Assembly (NCBI GenBank): GCA_937958045.1
Contig: CALFXL010000045.1
Span: 1-64,000 of the forward strand
Direction: 5' to 3'
DNA: 64,000 bases
From: an uncultured Opitutaceae bacterium
GTDB lineage: Bacteria > Verrucomicrobiota > Verrucomicrobiia > Opitutales > Opitutaceae
In this document: one piece after another, positions 7,793 to 16,552 of the stretch
Numbering within the stretch: position 1 is the first letter of the stretch
How the letters are laid out: every line of letters begins with the position of its first letter
Position numbers and translations under genes: made by a program
Notes under the pieces: generated by a model
Told to the model about the DNA's origin: nothing
The model's input: only the letters and a program-made list of their open reading frames with translations
Databases searched by the model: none

Positions 7793-10700
7793 GTGCCCAA
7801 AAAACCGAACAGTCCATCTGCTCTGTGGAGCGATAGCGGGTTTTTGCGCGCCATCCTGGAGTCGTCGCCCACCGCCGTCATCGTGATCGACGATTCGTGG
7901 CGTATCCTTTTTTCGAATACAGAGGCGGAGCGGTTGTCGGGATGGTCGAGCGAGGAATTGTCGAAACTTTCGTTGGAGGCGCTCACGCCGCCGCGCCTGC
8001 ATGCGCGCCTGGCCGCGTTTAAGAAGGAATTTTCCGAGGCAGGCTCCTCGTTCAAGTGGAGCGCGCCGGATTTGTGGATCGTTACCAAGGAAGGTCGCGA
8101 GCATCCGATCGAGGCTTGTTGGAATACCTTGGATGTCGGCGGGAAGCGGCACGTGGTCGTGTCCGTCATCGACGTGGAAAGTCGGCGTCAGGACGAACGT
8201 GCGCGGTTGATGGGACAGGAACGCACGGAGGTGCAGAAAACGGCGCTGCTGCAAATGGCGGAGGGGAGCGGCGAGCTCGCGGCAGATTTCGGAACGCGCA
8301 TGCAGAAAATCGTCCGACTGGCTGCACGCGCAGTGAACGCCGATCGCGCCAGCGTGTGGATGATCGACGATTTCGGCGGCACGCTGGTGTGCACGGCGTT
8401 GTCTGACAGCACGGAGGATGTGCCTGAACCCTCGGTAAAACGCGTCGAGGATTCGTCGTATTTCAAAGCGCTCGAGCAGGAAATGACGATCGCCGTCAGC
8501 GACGTGCGCACTGATGAGCGCATGCGCGACATGCTGGCGAGTTACTTCGAACCTGCGGGTGTTGTTGCGACTCTCGATGCGCCCGTGCGCATTCGGGCGC
8601 GTGTGGTGGGCGTTGTTTGTTTGGAGAGTCGTGCGCGGCGAACGTGGACACCAAGCGAAAATGCCTTCGCGCGGCACGTCGCGGACCAAGTCTCGCACAG
8701 TCTTTTGCTCGAGGAGAACATCAACACCGAGCGCTCGGCGCGCGCGACGGCGGAGCGCTTGCAGCAGATTTTTTCTCACACGACCGAGGCGATGTTTTCG
8801 ATCCGCGTGACGCCATCGCGCGAGTTTACGTTCGAGGAGTTTAATCCGGCGGCGGCGGCGATGATCGGGGTGTCGCTCACCGACGTGTACGGGCGGCGTC
8901 CGCAGGATTTGCTGCCGCCGGATGTGGCGGCGACGTTGAACGCAAACTATCGCCGGTGCCTCGATGAAGATCGCGCGATCGAGTACACCGACGTGCTCGC
9001 ATTGCCAGGAGGCGCGGGAATCTTCCACACGTTCTTGGTTCCGATTCGCGATGAAACCGGCCGCATCGTTCGCATCGCCGGATTTGCACGCGATATCGCA
9101 GAGGAGGAACGCGCGAAGCGAGCGCTGCAGGATTCCGAGGAGAAGTTCTTCAAGGTGTTTCAATCGAGTCCCGATGCGATCGTCGTCTCCGACATGGAGA
9201 CGGGGCGTCTGATCGAAGTGAACGAAGGCTTCGAGCGATTGTTTGCGTGCAAGGCGTCTGAAGTCATCGGACGGACATCGTTTGAGCTTGGACTGTGGGC
9301 GTCGTTGAAAGCGCGCGAGCAGCTGGTGAAAACGCTGCAGGAGAAAGGCACGGTGAGAGATTTCACGGCGATGGCGCAGCCGCTCTCGGGTCCGCCTCGC
9401 CCGTGTATGGTTTCCGCCGAGCCGGTGGAGATCGGCGGTCGTCGTTGCTTGGTGTATGTCGTGCGCGACATCACGAAACAGCTGGCCGCGGAGAACGCGC
9501 TGCGGCAGAGCGAAGCGCGCTTCCGCAGTTATTTCGAGTCGCCGCTGGTCGGCATGGCCATCATCGGCCCCGATCGCCGCTGGATCGAAGTGAACGATCA
9601 CTTGTGTCGGATTTTTGAATACGCGCGCGACGAGTTGATGGCGCAACGCTGGGGCGATCTCACGCAGGGCAACGATGGCGAACCGGTGTTGTTCGAGCGT
9701 GCGTTGCGCGGCGAGATCGACTCGTACGCGTTGGAAAAACGCTACGTCCGCAAAGATGGTCACATCGTGCATGCGAGCATCGCGGTGCGTTGTATTCGCA
9801 AGGCCGACGGCTCGCCGGATTATTTTCTCTGCGTGTTGCAGGATCAAACGGCGCGCGTGGAAGCGGAGCGCGGGCAACAGGAACTCGAATCGCAGCTTCG
9901 GCAGGCGCAGAAATTGGAAGCGCTCGGCCAGCTCGCGGGCGGCATCGCACATGATTTTAATAACATCCTCACGGCGATCATGGCGTACTCGGAACTCGCC
10001 GTGCTCGACATCGAAAACCCCGCGGAGATTCGTCAGCATCTCGAGCAAGTGCAGGCGGCGAGCAATCGCGCGCGCGATTTGGTGCGACGCATTTTGACCT
10101 TCAGCAGGCAACGCAAACAAGAGCGCAAGCCGCTTCGTCTGGAGCCGTTGATTGAGGAGGCGATGAATTTGATTCGCTCGACCTTGCCCACGACGATCGC
10201 GTTCGAGCTCTCGCTCTCGCCGGACGCCCCGATGGTGTTGGCCGATCCGACGCAGGTGCATCAGGTGTTGATGAATCTGTGCACCAATTCGCAATACGCG
10301 ATGCGCGGCCATCCGGGACGGTTGTCGGTGGCGCTGCAATCCGTGGAGGTGGGGGAAGACCTCGTGCGTCTGCATCCGGGATTACGCGAAGGCCGTTATG
10401 CGGTGATCACGGTCACCGATACCGGCGAGGGCATGGCTCCCGACGTGTTGAAGCATGCCTTTGAACCGTTCTTCACGACCAAAGGACCGGGCGAAGGCAC
10501 GGGACTCGGGTTGTCGGTCGTTCACGGAATCATGCAGGATCATGAAGGCGTGGTGACGGTGGATAGTTTTGTGGGGACGGGCACTGTCATCCGACTTTAT
10601 TTCCCTGAAAGCATCGATGCGGAAGAAGTGGCGGCGACCGATGGCACGACGCTCGAGCGCGGTCACGGCGAGCGCATCCTGTTTGTGGATGATGAAGAGG

Positions 10701-11065
10701 CGCTCTGTCACTCGATCCGCCAATTGTTGGAGCGCTTGGATTATCGCCCGACGGTTATGAGCTCGCCCGTGCTCGCGCTCGAACGTTTTCGCGAACAACC
10801 CGACGCCTACGATCTCGTGATCACGGATCTCACGATGCCGTTCATGACGGGCATCGATCTCGGTCGTGAGATTCTCGCGGTCAGGCCGGACATGCCGATG
10901 CTGCTCGCGAGTGGATTTAGCGGCACGTGGACGGAAGAGAAAGTGCGTGCGAAAGGTTTCCGCGGTCTTCTGGTGAAACCGCTGTCGGCGGCAGCCATGA
11001 GCCGCGCGATTCAGAACGTATTAAAAAAATTGATACGACCACCGCGTGCAAACGATGCTAGGTGA
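7793..11065 (+). CDS. Hybrid sensor histidine kinase (PAS-GAF-PAS-PAS-PAS-HK-REC)
   Basis: A protein of about 1090 aa without membrane segments. The order is: PAS (about 15-130), GAF-like domain (about 170-310), three further PAS domains (about 320-690), dimerisation/phosphotransfer helix with His near residue 719 in 'GGIAHDFNN' (NtrB-like class), HATPase domain with 'NLCTNSQYAM' and 'GTGLGLS', and a C-terminal receiver with acceptor Asp1012 in 'VITDLTMP'. A hybrid kinase sensing a soluble or redox cue is likely. The start is uncertain: GTG at 7793, just after the terminator, is preferred over TTG at 7781; upstream in-frame sequence overlaps the chemoreceptor end and is not PAS-like. Confidence 0.9.
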   Translation: MPKKPNSPSALWSDSGFLRAILESSPTAVIVIDDSWRILFSNTEAERLSGWSSEELSKLSLEALTPPRLHARLAAFKKEFSEAGSSFKWSAPDLWIVTKEGREHPIEACWNTLDVGGKRHVVVSVIDVESRRQDERARLMGQERTEVQKTALLQMAEGSGELAADFGTRMQKIVRLAARAVNADRASVWMIDDFGGTLVCTALSDSTEDVPEPSVKRVEDSSYFKALEQEMTIAVSDVRTDERMRDMLASYFEPAGVVATLDAPVRIRARVVGVVCLESRARRTWTPSENAFARHVADQVSHSLLLEENINTERSARATAERLQQIFSHTTEAMFSIRVTPSREFTFEEFNPAAAAMIGVSLTDVYGRRPQDLLPPDVAATLNANYRRCLDEDRAIEYTDVLALPGGAGIFHTFLVPIRDETGRIVRIAGFARDIAEEERAKRALQDSEEKFFKVFQSSPDAIVVSDMETGRLIEVNEGFERLFACKASEVIGRTSFELGLWASLKAREQLVKTLQEKGTVRDFTAMAQPLSGPPRPCMVSAEPVEIGGRRCLVYVVRDITKQLAAENALRQSEARFRSYFESPLVGMAIIGPDRRWIEVNDHLCRIFEYARDELMAQRWGDLTQGNDGEPVLFERALRGEIDSYALEKRYVRKDGHIVHASIAVRCIRKADGSPDYFLCVLQDQTARVEAERGQQELESQLRQAQKLEALGQLAGGIAHDFNNILTAIMAYSELAVLDIENPAEIRQHLEQVQAASNRARDLVRRILTFSRQRKQERKPLRLEPLIEEAMNLIRSTLPTTIAFELSLSPDAPMVLADPTQVHQVLMNLCTNSQYAMRGHPGRLSVALQSVEVGEDLVRLHPGLREGRYAVITVTDTGEGMAPDVLKHAFEPFFTTKGPGEGTGLGLSVVHGIMQDHEGVVTVDSFVGTGTVIRLYFPESIDAEEVAATDGTTLERGHGERILFVDDEEALCHSIRQLLERLDYRPTVMSSPVLALERFREQPDAYDLVITDLTMPFMTGIDLGREILAVRPDMPMLLASGFSGTWTEEKVRAKGFRGLLVKPLSAAAMSRAIQNVLKKLIRPPRANDAR

Positions 11066-11107
11066 TATGCTCAGCGGACTTGCGCAAGCGATCACCTCGT
11101 GCCAGAG

Positions 11108-11575
11108 ATGCGAACAATGATGGATCCCGATCAGGCCCCAGGGCGCACGCCCACCGATGGTACCTCCGCGCCAAGCGACGAAGCGTCTTCCTCTGAGATC
11201 GGGAGGGGAATCGAGCTTTTGCTGGCCGATGATGACGAAACCCTTCGCACGGTGCAGACGGGGTATTTGCGGCGTTATGGGTATACTGTGTATCCGGCCG
11301 AGGACGGACGCGCGGCGATCAATCTTTTGAAAAACAACAAAGTGGATCTCGTGATCACCGACATGGTGATGCCGGGCTCCGATGGCGTGGAAGTCATCCG
11401 TCACATCCGCAAGCTCGCGCCCGAGATCAAGATCATCGCTATTTCTGGTGGCGGCGCGACGCGGCGGGAGCTCTTGCTTGATATCGCGCGCGTACTCGGT
11501 GTCAGCCGCACGTTGGAGAAGCCTTTCACGATGGCGGAGTTGCTCGCGACGGTGCGCGAAGTGCTGAACCAGTAG
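11108..11575 (+). CDS. CheY-like single-domain response regulator
   Basis: About 155 aa: a 35-residue Ser/Asp-rich N-terminal tail followed by one receiver domain. Asp41-Asp43 form the acidic pocket, Asp85 in 'VITDMVMPG' is the acceptor, and Lys lies in 'LEKPF'. There is no output domain. It follows the hybrid kinase by about 40 bases on the same strand and is probably cotranscribed, making it a candidate phosphotransfer partner. The start could also be GTG 11099 or ATG 11117/11120; all lie in the unstructured tail. Confidence 0.87.
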   Translation: MRTMMDPDQAPGRTPTDGTSAPSDEASSSEIGRGIELLLADDDETLRTVQTGYLRRYGYTVYPAEDGRAAINLLKNNKVDLVITDMVMPGSDGVEVIRHIRKLAPEIKIIAISGGGATRRELLLDIARVLGVSRTLEKPFTMAELLATVREVLNQ

Positions 11576-11637
11576 GCCTGAGTTGGCGGACGAACGCGGC
11601 ACTTGCCTCGGTCGGACGAGTGGGGTGGAATTGAGGC

Positions 11638-12084
11638 ATGAAATTGCTCCTGAAATTTCTCCAACTGCGGTTTGTCCCGATGAGCGCGGATCTCGGTTTG
11701 TTGCTGCTGCGCCTGTGGCTGGGACTTTCCATGCTGGTGCTGCACGGCTGGCCCAAGGTGATCGGCTTCGCGGAGAAATCCTCCGGCTTCATCGACCCGT
11801 TTGGTTTTGGTCCCAAAGCGAGTTACGGCCTCGCGCTTGTCGGCGAAGTGGGCGGATCGATTTTGTTGATCCTCGGATTGTTCACGCGGCTCGGCGCGGC
11901 GTTGGGCGCCATCACGATGGGCATCGCATTCTTCATCGCGCACAACGCGCAACTCAGCGGCCCGGGCAGCGGTGAAATGGCGTTTCTCTTCCTCGGTGGC
12001 TATCTGGCCTTATTCCTTTTGGGCGGCGGCCGTTTCGCGTTGGACATGAAGTTGCCCAGTGAAGCGGCTCCGCATTCGCGCTGA
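11638..12084 (+). CDS. DoxX family membrane protein
   Basis: A 148-aa protein with four hydrophobic segments. The arrangement 'LLLLRLWLGLSMLVLHGWPK' near residue 20 and 'GEVGGSILLILGLFTRLGA' near residue 70 matches the DoxX/SURF4 fold. The family is found in redox and thiol-stress settings, but biochemical function is generally unknown. It is followed by an 8-bp inverted repeat (ccggctgc ... gcagccgg, 12096-12125) with only a weak T tract. Adjacent to a WYL regulator on the same strand. Confidence 0.88.
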   Translation: MKLLLKFLQLRFVPMSADLGLLLLRLWLGLSMLVLHGWPKVIGFAEKSSGFIDPFGFGPKASYGLALVGEVGGSILLILGLFTRLGAALGAITMGIAFFIAHNAQLSGPGSGEMAFLFLGGYLALFLLGGGRFALDMKLPSEAAPHSR

Positions 12085-12194
12085 GTGCAGGATCACCGGC
12101 TGCGGTGCAAACGAACTGCAGCCGGCGGACATTTCTATTGTTTGCGCAGTGAACTTGCTGGCGCGGGGAAGGGCAGCTGGCCAAAAGTCGCGAC

Positions 12195-13178
12195 ATGAAC
12201 CGCACCGATCGTCTTGTCGCCATCGTGATGTATCTGCAGGGCCGCCGGGTGGTGAAAGCGGAGGAGCTGGCGCGGCATTTCGAGGTGACCGTGCGTACGA
12301 TCTACCGCGACATCGCGGCGCTCAGTGAAGGCGGTGTGCCGATCACGGGCGAAGCCGGCGTGGGATACTCGCTGGTGAAAAGTTATCACCTGCCGCCGGT
12401 GATGCTTGATGCCGATGAAGCCGCTGCGCTCTTTGTCAGCGGCGAGATCGCCAAACGCTTTAGCGATGCGTCGCTGCAACGTCCGCTTGAGCAAGCGTTG
12501 GACAAACTGCGCGCGGTGTTGCCCCGCGACCGGCAAGATCACGTGGAACGTTTTTCGCGGCACACCGTGGTGATGGAACGCACGTGCGGCCACGCCGATC
12601 CGCAAGCGCAACCGGTGTTGATGTCGGTGCAACGCGCGGTGATGCAGCGGCAGGTCGTGCGTTTGCGGTATTACGGGATCGCGCGCGATACGGAAACGAT
12701 CCGCGAAATCGAACCGCTCGGCATCGTGTTTCACAGCGGCTCTTGGTACGTGGTGGCCTGGTGCCGCTTGCGGCGGGACTTCCGGCATTTTCGCGTGGAT
12801 CGCATCCGCGGCATGGAAGAACTGCCCGAGCGTTTTTCGCCGCCCGACGACTTCTCCCTCGCGAGACATCTCGAGGAAAGTATGCAAAAAACGGATACAA
12901 TTCCGGCGCGCATCTGGTTTGCGAAGGAAGCGCAACCGCGCGCGCGTCGCGAAAGTTATGCCACGCTCGTGCCGGAAGAAGTGCGCGATGGCGGCGCCGA
13001 ATTTGTCGTGTACACGCAGTCGCTCGACTGGCTGGCGAGCTGGGTGATCTCGTTTGGCAGCGAAGCCGAAGCGGTCGCTCCCGTTGAATTGCGGGAAAAA
13101 GTGCGCGAGAAAATCGCGGGCTTGGTCGCGCGTTATCGCATGGAGCCGGTCGGCGCGCTTGCGGATGGAGAATTTTAA
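12195..13178 (+). CDS. YafY/DeoR-like transcriptional regulator with WYL domain
   Basis: A 327-aa regulator. An N-terminal winged HTH of the HTH_11 type (about 5-60, 'RTIYRDIAALSEGG') is followed by a WYL domain (about 140-225, with 'RLRYYGIAR' and 'GSWYVVAWCRLRRDFRHFRVDRI') and a C-terminal extension domain (about 235-320). WYL proteins sense nucleic-acid or small ligands and often control adjacent VOC or DNA-damage genes. A palindrome (13194-13211) lies just after this gene, before a VOC gene, and an almost identical copy precedes another VOC gene at 16553. These are candidate binding sites for this protein. Confidence 0.9.
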   Translation: MNRTDRLVAIVMYLQGRRVVKAEELARHFEVTVRTIYRDIAALSEGGVPITGEAGVGYSLVKSYHLPPVMLDADEAAALFVSGEIAKRFSDASLQRPLEQALDKLRAVLPRDRQDHVERFSRHTVVMERTCGHADPQAQPVLMSVQRAVMQRQVVRLRYYGIARDTETIREIEPLGIVFHSGSWYVVAWCRLRRDFRHFRVDRIRGMEELPERFSPPDDFSLARHLEESMQKTDTIPARIWFAKEAQPRARRESYATLVPEEVRDGGAEFVVYTQSLDWLASWVISFGSEAEAVAPVELREKVREKIAGLVARYRMEPVGALADGEF

Positions 13179-13193
13179 TCGCCACCCGCGCTG

Positions 13194-13211
13194 CTGACAG
13201 ACCGTTGTCAG
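13194..13211. promoter_or_regulatory. Palindromic operator candidate, copy 1
   Basis: CTGACA-GACCGT-TGTCAG, a perfect 6-6-6 inverted repeat, 23 bases before the start of the VOC gene at 13235. It differs by one base from the copy at 16499-16516 before a second VOC gene. A regulator dimer, most simply the adjacent WYL protein, is the inferred ligand. Confidence 0.6.
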
Positions 13212-13234
13212 CAGGCTGTGGCAGACTCACGACC

Positions 13235-13672
13235 ATGAAGAGCTCGATCCATCTGCCGCCGCTCGCGCCTTTTTATCCGGGGATTGTTACCTCCCGTTTT
13301 TTCGAGACTTGGGATTTTTATACCACACACCTCGGCTTCGGCACCGTCGAGGAGAGCAATCATCGCCTGCGGCTCGTGCACGAGTCGGGCGTGCAGCTCG
13401 AAGTGTTGCGTGAAGAAACCGATGGACATCCGCCGGAGCTGATCCCGGCCGTCGCCGGACGTGGATTTTGGTTCACGCTCGCGGTCGCGGATGTCTGGGC
13501 AGAACACCGACGTCTCACGGAGGCGGGCGTGGAGCTTGCGTGGGGTTGCGAGGAGGTGGACGACGAACGACGCTTCGCCGTGCGCGATCCCAACGGTGTT
13601 TTGATCTTTCTCGTGCAGAAACTGCCAACCGAATGTCACCGTCGCGGGAAGAGTAATCCGCTGGCGGCGTGA
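13235..13672 (+). CDS. VOC (glyoxalase-fold) family protein
   Basis: A 145-aa protein of the single-module VOC type: 'FYPGIVTSRFFETWDFYTTHLGF' style N-terminal half and a C-terminal 'FAVRDPNGVLIFLVQ' half. VOC proteins include glyoxalases, dioxygenases and antibiotic-binding proteins; the metal-ligand pattern is not complete enough to name an activity. Start at MKSSIHL. It follows the WYL regulator on the same strand with the palindromic operator between them. It is followed by a hairpin at 13709. Confidence 0.85.
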   Translation: MKSSIHLPPLAPFYPGIVTSRFFETWDFYTTHLGFGTVEESNHRLRLVHESGVQLEVLREETDGHPPELIPAVAGRGFWFTLAVADVWAEHRRLTEAGVELAWGCEEVDDERRFAVRDPNGVLIFLVQKLPTECHRRGKSNPLAA

Positions 13673-13708
13673 CGCGCTTTCTCGCACAACGTCTCGCGTA
13701 AATGCCCC

Positions 13709-13733
13709 AAGCCGCTTTATTTCGGCGGCTTTA
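13709..13733 (+). terminator. Hairpin, probable terminator of VOC gene
   Basis: A 7-bp stem aagccgc/gcggctt with a 9-base loop is followed by only a short T run. It ends 7 bases before the next start codon, so it might instead act in the 5' leader of that gene. Confidence 0.45.
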
Positions 13734-13739
13734 AAACGC

Positions 13740-14600
13740 ATGGGCATTTCCGAAAACTTCTTTCGCTCTTGTGAGTTGAGCGAGGTGACCTTGCGCGTCC
13801 GCGACCTCGCTCGCGTCACCGGTTGGTACGAGCAGGTCTTGGGCGTCGCGCCGGAGGAAAAAACAAACGGGCGCGTCGTGTTTGCGGTGCCAGGCACCGC
13901 GCATGCGCTTCTTGTGCTGGAATCAGATCCCGCGGCGAGGGAACGCGCGTTGGGAGCGGCGGGGCTTTTTCATTTCGCGGTATTGTATCCGAGTCGCGAA
14001 TCACTCGGACGCGTGGCGCGGGCGTTGATCGAACGCTCGATACCGTTTGGCACGGGAGACCACGGCGTGAGTGAAGCGCTGTATTTACAGGATCCTGAGG
14101 ACAACGGCGTGGAGCTTTACGTCGATCGTCCGCACGACTTGTGGCCGATGGCGGCGAATGGCGATGTCGCGATGTACACGGAGGCGGTTGACTTGGGCGC
14201 CTTGATCAAGTCGGGCGAGCAAGGCCGTGGAGATTGGTTGCCCGCCGGGACGCGAATTGGGCATGTGCATTTGAGCGTTTCCGATCTCGAGCGCGCGAAG
14301 GCGTTTTACGGCGGTGTATTGGGTTTTTCGATACGTCAGCGAAACTTTCCCGGAGCGCTCTTTTTGGGGCGCGACGGTTATCATCATCACATCGGCGCAA
14401 ACGTATGGCGCAGCCGTTCCCCCGCGAAGCCGGACACCGCGGGGTTGCGATCATTCACTATTCAGTTCGCGGATGCCGCGGAGCTCAGGCGAATCGCCGA
14501 ACGCGCGCGCGCCGACGGTTTTTACTGCGAAGAAATGGACGGCGGATTGCGCGTGATCGACGGCGACGGGATTGCTTGCCGGTTGCGCGGCGGGCAGTGA
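13740..14600 (+). CDS. Two-module VOC protein, catechol-2,3-dioxygenase-like
   Basis: A 286-aa protein with two VOC modules. Module 1 (about 14-130) contains 'GLFHFAVLYPS' and 'DPEDNGVELYVDRP'. Module 2 (about 165-285) contains 'IGHVHLSVSDLERAKAFYGGVLGF' and 'GYHHHIGANVW'. This matches the CatE/extradiol-dioxygenase-like branch, whose Fe(II) ligands are His, His and Glu, all of which have candidates here (His in 'HFAV'/'GHVHL', Glu in 'NGVELY'). Substrate unknown. It lies on the same strand between the regulated VOC gene and an oxidoreductase. Confidence 0.87.
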   Translation: MGISENFFRSCELSEVTLRVRDLARVTGWYEQVLGVAPEEKTNGRVVFAVPGTAHALLVLESDPAARERALGAAGLFHFAVLYPSRESLGRVARALIERSIPFGTGDHGVSEALYLQDPEDNGVELYVDRPHDLWPMAANGDVAMYTEAVDLGALIKSGEQGRGDWLPAGTRIGHVHLSVSDLERAKAFYGGVLGFSIRQRNFPGALFLGRDGYHHHIGANVWRSRSPAKPDTAGLRSFTIQFADAAELRRIAERARADGFYCEEMDGGLRVIDGDGIACRLRGGQ

Positions 14601-14626
14601 AACCGACAATATCCTTTCTGTTCATC

Positions 14627-15271
14627 ATGAAAATCGCACTGATTGGAGGCACGGGCTTTGTTGGCTCGGCCGTTTTGAAAGAACTGCTCTCGCGTGGTCA
14701 CCAGGTGACGGCGCTGGCTCGCAATCCGGAGAAGTACACGACGTCGGCCAATCTTGCGGTCGTGCGCGCCGATGCCTACGACGCGTCGCAAGTCTCTGCG
14801 GCGGTGCGCAACCACGATGCGGTGGTGAGCGCGTTTAATCCCGGCTGGAAAGAGCCGGAAATTCGTGCGCTCTACGGTCGCGGGCATGCCGCGATCGTAG
14901 AAGGTGTGAAAAATGGCGGCGTGAAGCGCTACCTCGAAGTGGGCGGGGCGGGGAGCCTCTTCGTCGCGCCCGGTATTCAAGGTGTGGATACGCCGCAGTT
15001 TCCCGCCGAATGGCGCGAAGGCGCACTCGGTGCGCGCGATGCGCTGGAATCGTTGCGCCAGGAAGCGGCGCTGGAGTGGACGTTCATTTCGCCGCCGGCG
15101 AATTTGCACCCGGGCGAGCGTACCGGTCGTTATCGGCTTGGCGCCGACGATTTGTTGATGGACGGCGATCTTCCGGCGGGCATTTCCGTGGACGACCTGG
15201 CGCTGGCGATTGTGGACGAGCTGGAAAAGCCTCAGCACGTCCGCCGTCGCTTCACCGTGGCGAGCGCCTGA
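14627..15271 (+). CDS. NAD(P)-binding oxidoreductase (atypical SDR, YwnB-like)
   Basis: A 214-aa protein starting with a classic Rossmann motif, 'MKIALIGGTGFVGSAVLKEL'. It matches the NAD(P)H-binding, NmrA-like atypical short-chain dehydrogenase group, which lacks the usual YxxxK pair. The sequence 'ISPPANLHPGERTGRY' and the terminal 'RRRFTVASA' are typical of the YwnB-type subfamily. The reaction is unknown; a quinone or flavin reductase role is often suggested for relatives. It is convergent with the lactonase gene, 12 bases away. Confidence 0.85.
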   Translation: MKIALIGGTGFVGSAVLKELLSRGHQVTALARNPEKYTTSANLAVVRADAYDASQVSAAVRNHDAVVSAFNPGWKEPEIRALYGRGHAAIVEGVKNGGVKRYLEVGGAGSLFVAPGIQGVDTPQFPAEWREGALGARDALESLRQEAALEWTFISPPANLHPGERTGRYRLGADDLLMDGDLPAGISVDDLALAIVDELEKPQHVRRRFTVASA

Positions 15272-15283
15272 AAAACGGCGCGA

Positions 15284-16411
15284 TCATCGGGCGAACAAAA
15301 TACACACCGATGATGGCACCGCGATTTCGTTGCCGGTCGGCGTAAGCCGGCCGGTTTTTTCGTCGATCGCGAACACGGAGACGTCGTCCGCGTCGTGATT
15401 GGCGCATAGCAGCCAGCGGCCTGAAGGATCGATGGCAAAATGCCGCGGATGACGAATGCCCTCGTGCGCGTGCGCCACGAAGGTGAGTTTGCCGGAGTTT
15501 TCGTCGATCGAGAAAACGGCGATGCTCTCGTGATCGGCGCGATTGGAGGCGTAGAGGAATTTTCCGTTCGGATGAATAACGACCTCCGCGCCCCAGCGGC
15601 GTCCGGTGAAATCGCTTTGGATCGTATCGATGTCCTGTATTTCGCGCAGCGTCATGAGGTCATCGAGCGCGAAGACTGTGACGGTCGAACGCAGTTCGGT
15701 GATCGCGTAGGCGAAACGTCCATTCGGATGAAAGGCCAAATGGCGCGGACCGGCACCGGAGCGGGTGAGATGAGGTTCGCCTTCGGGGGAGAGCGTCGCG
15801 TTTTTATGATCGAAGCGGTAGCGGAAGATCGTGTCGGCGCCGAGATCGGCGGAAAAAGCGATTTCGCCGCCCGGCGCGAAATCGATGCAGTGCGCATGCG
15901 GTGCGTCTTGTTGCGGATGCGGGCCCTTGCCCGTGTGTTTGATGAGCGAACGCAGTTCGCCGAGGCTGCCGTCCTGAGAAAGGGAATACGAGGCGACGTA
16001 TCCACCGTGATAACTCGCGACGACGATGCCTGCGCCGGAAGGATGCACGTGAATGTAGCAGAGCGGACCGCCGCCGGCGGGAATCGAGTTGAGCGCGGCG
16101 AGCGCGCCGGATTCGCGGTCGATGGAATACGCGAAGAGAACGCCCTCGGGATCGCCCTTTTCGTTTTTGCGATCGCCGATCGCGTAGAGGACAGGCAAGC
16201 GCGGGTGGATGGCGAGAAAGGTGGGATTGGACCCGGGGGCGGCGAGTTGCGCGGCGCTCAGCGAGCCATCGGTCGAGTTGAAGCGCGCGGCGTAGATGCC
16301 CTTGCTTTCCTTGCGCGTGTAGGTGCCGAAGAAAACGAGGCTTGTGGGAGAGTTGGCGGAGGAAACGAGAGGCATCATGGTGAATAGGAAAGGAAGAACC
16401 CGGCGAAACAT
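15284..16411 (-). CDS. Lactonase family beta-propeller protein (YbhE/Pgl-like), exported
   Basis: A 375-aa protein with an N-terminal signal-like segment (about 1-19, 'LPFLFTMMPLVSSAN') followed by a seven-bladed propeller of the 6-phosphogluconolactonase (PF10282) family. Blade motifs recur: 'PTFLAIHPRLPVLYAIG', 'GPRHLAFHPNGRFAYAITE', 'PRHFAIDPSGRWLLCANHDADDVSVF'. E. coli relatives hydrolyse 6-phosphogluconolactone in the cytoplasm. The signal peptide here suggests periplasmic work on another sugar lactone. Start ATG at the 5' end is consistent with the signal peptide. Confidence 0.88.
   Translation of the reverse strand: MFRRVLPFLFTMMPLVSSANSPTSLVFFGTYTRKESKGIYAARFNSTDGSLSAAQLAAPGSNPTFLAIHPRLPVLYAIGDRKNEKGDPEGVLFAYSIDRESGALAALNSIPAGGGPLCYIHVHPSGAGIVVASYHGGYVASYSLSQDGSLGELRSLIKHTGKGPHPQQDAPHAHCIDFAPGGEIAFSADLGADTIFRYRFDHKNATLSPEGEPHLTRSGAGPRHLAFHPNGRFAYAITELRSTVTVFALDDLMTLREIQDIDTIQSDFTGRRWGAEVVIHPNGKFLYASNRADHESIAVFSIDENSGKLTFVAHAHEGIRHPRHFAIDPSGRWLLCANHDADDVSVFAIDEKTGRLTPTGNEIAVPSSVCILFAR
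15333..15360 (+). terminator. Plus-strand terminator embedded in lactonase 3' coding end
   Basis: Stem ccggtcggc/gccggccgg (one G-U pair), loop gtaa, then six T. It reads on the plus strand and would end the oxidoreductase transcript, but lies within the last codons of the convergent lactonase gene. Confidence 0.65.
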
Positions 16412-16498
16412 GGAAAGTTCATTTTCTGCGCGGACAGTTGAGTGTCGATGAGAGAGCGGACGCGCCGGACGATGGATGGGACGAAAAGAAAAAGGTTC

Positions 16499-16516
16499 CT
16501 GACAGGCCGTTGTCAG
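16499..16516. promoter_or_regulatory. Palindromic operator candidate, copy 2
   Basis: CTGACA-GGCCGT-TGTCAG, identical to copy 1 at 13194 except one central base. It lies 36 bases before the VOC gene at 16553, in the region divergent from the lactonase. Confidence 0.6.
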
Positions 16517-16552
16517 CGGCGATGTGTATGTTGAGGCGAACCCATCCTTATT

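Noticed and set aside
7520..10375. A 951-codon open frame on the minus strand opposite the hybrid kinase
   Set aside because: It is antisense to a gene with complete kinase motifs, is extremely rich in Arg/His, and shows no domain. It is a by-product of high-GC codon bias.
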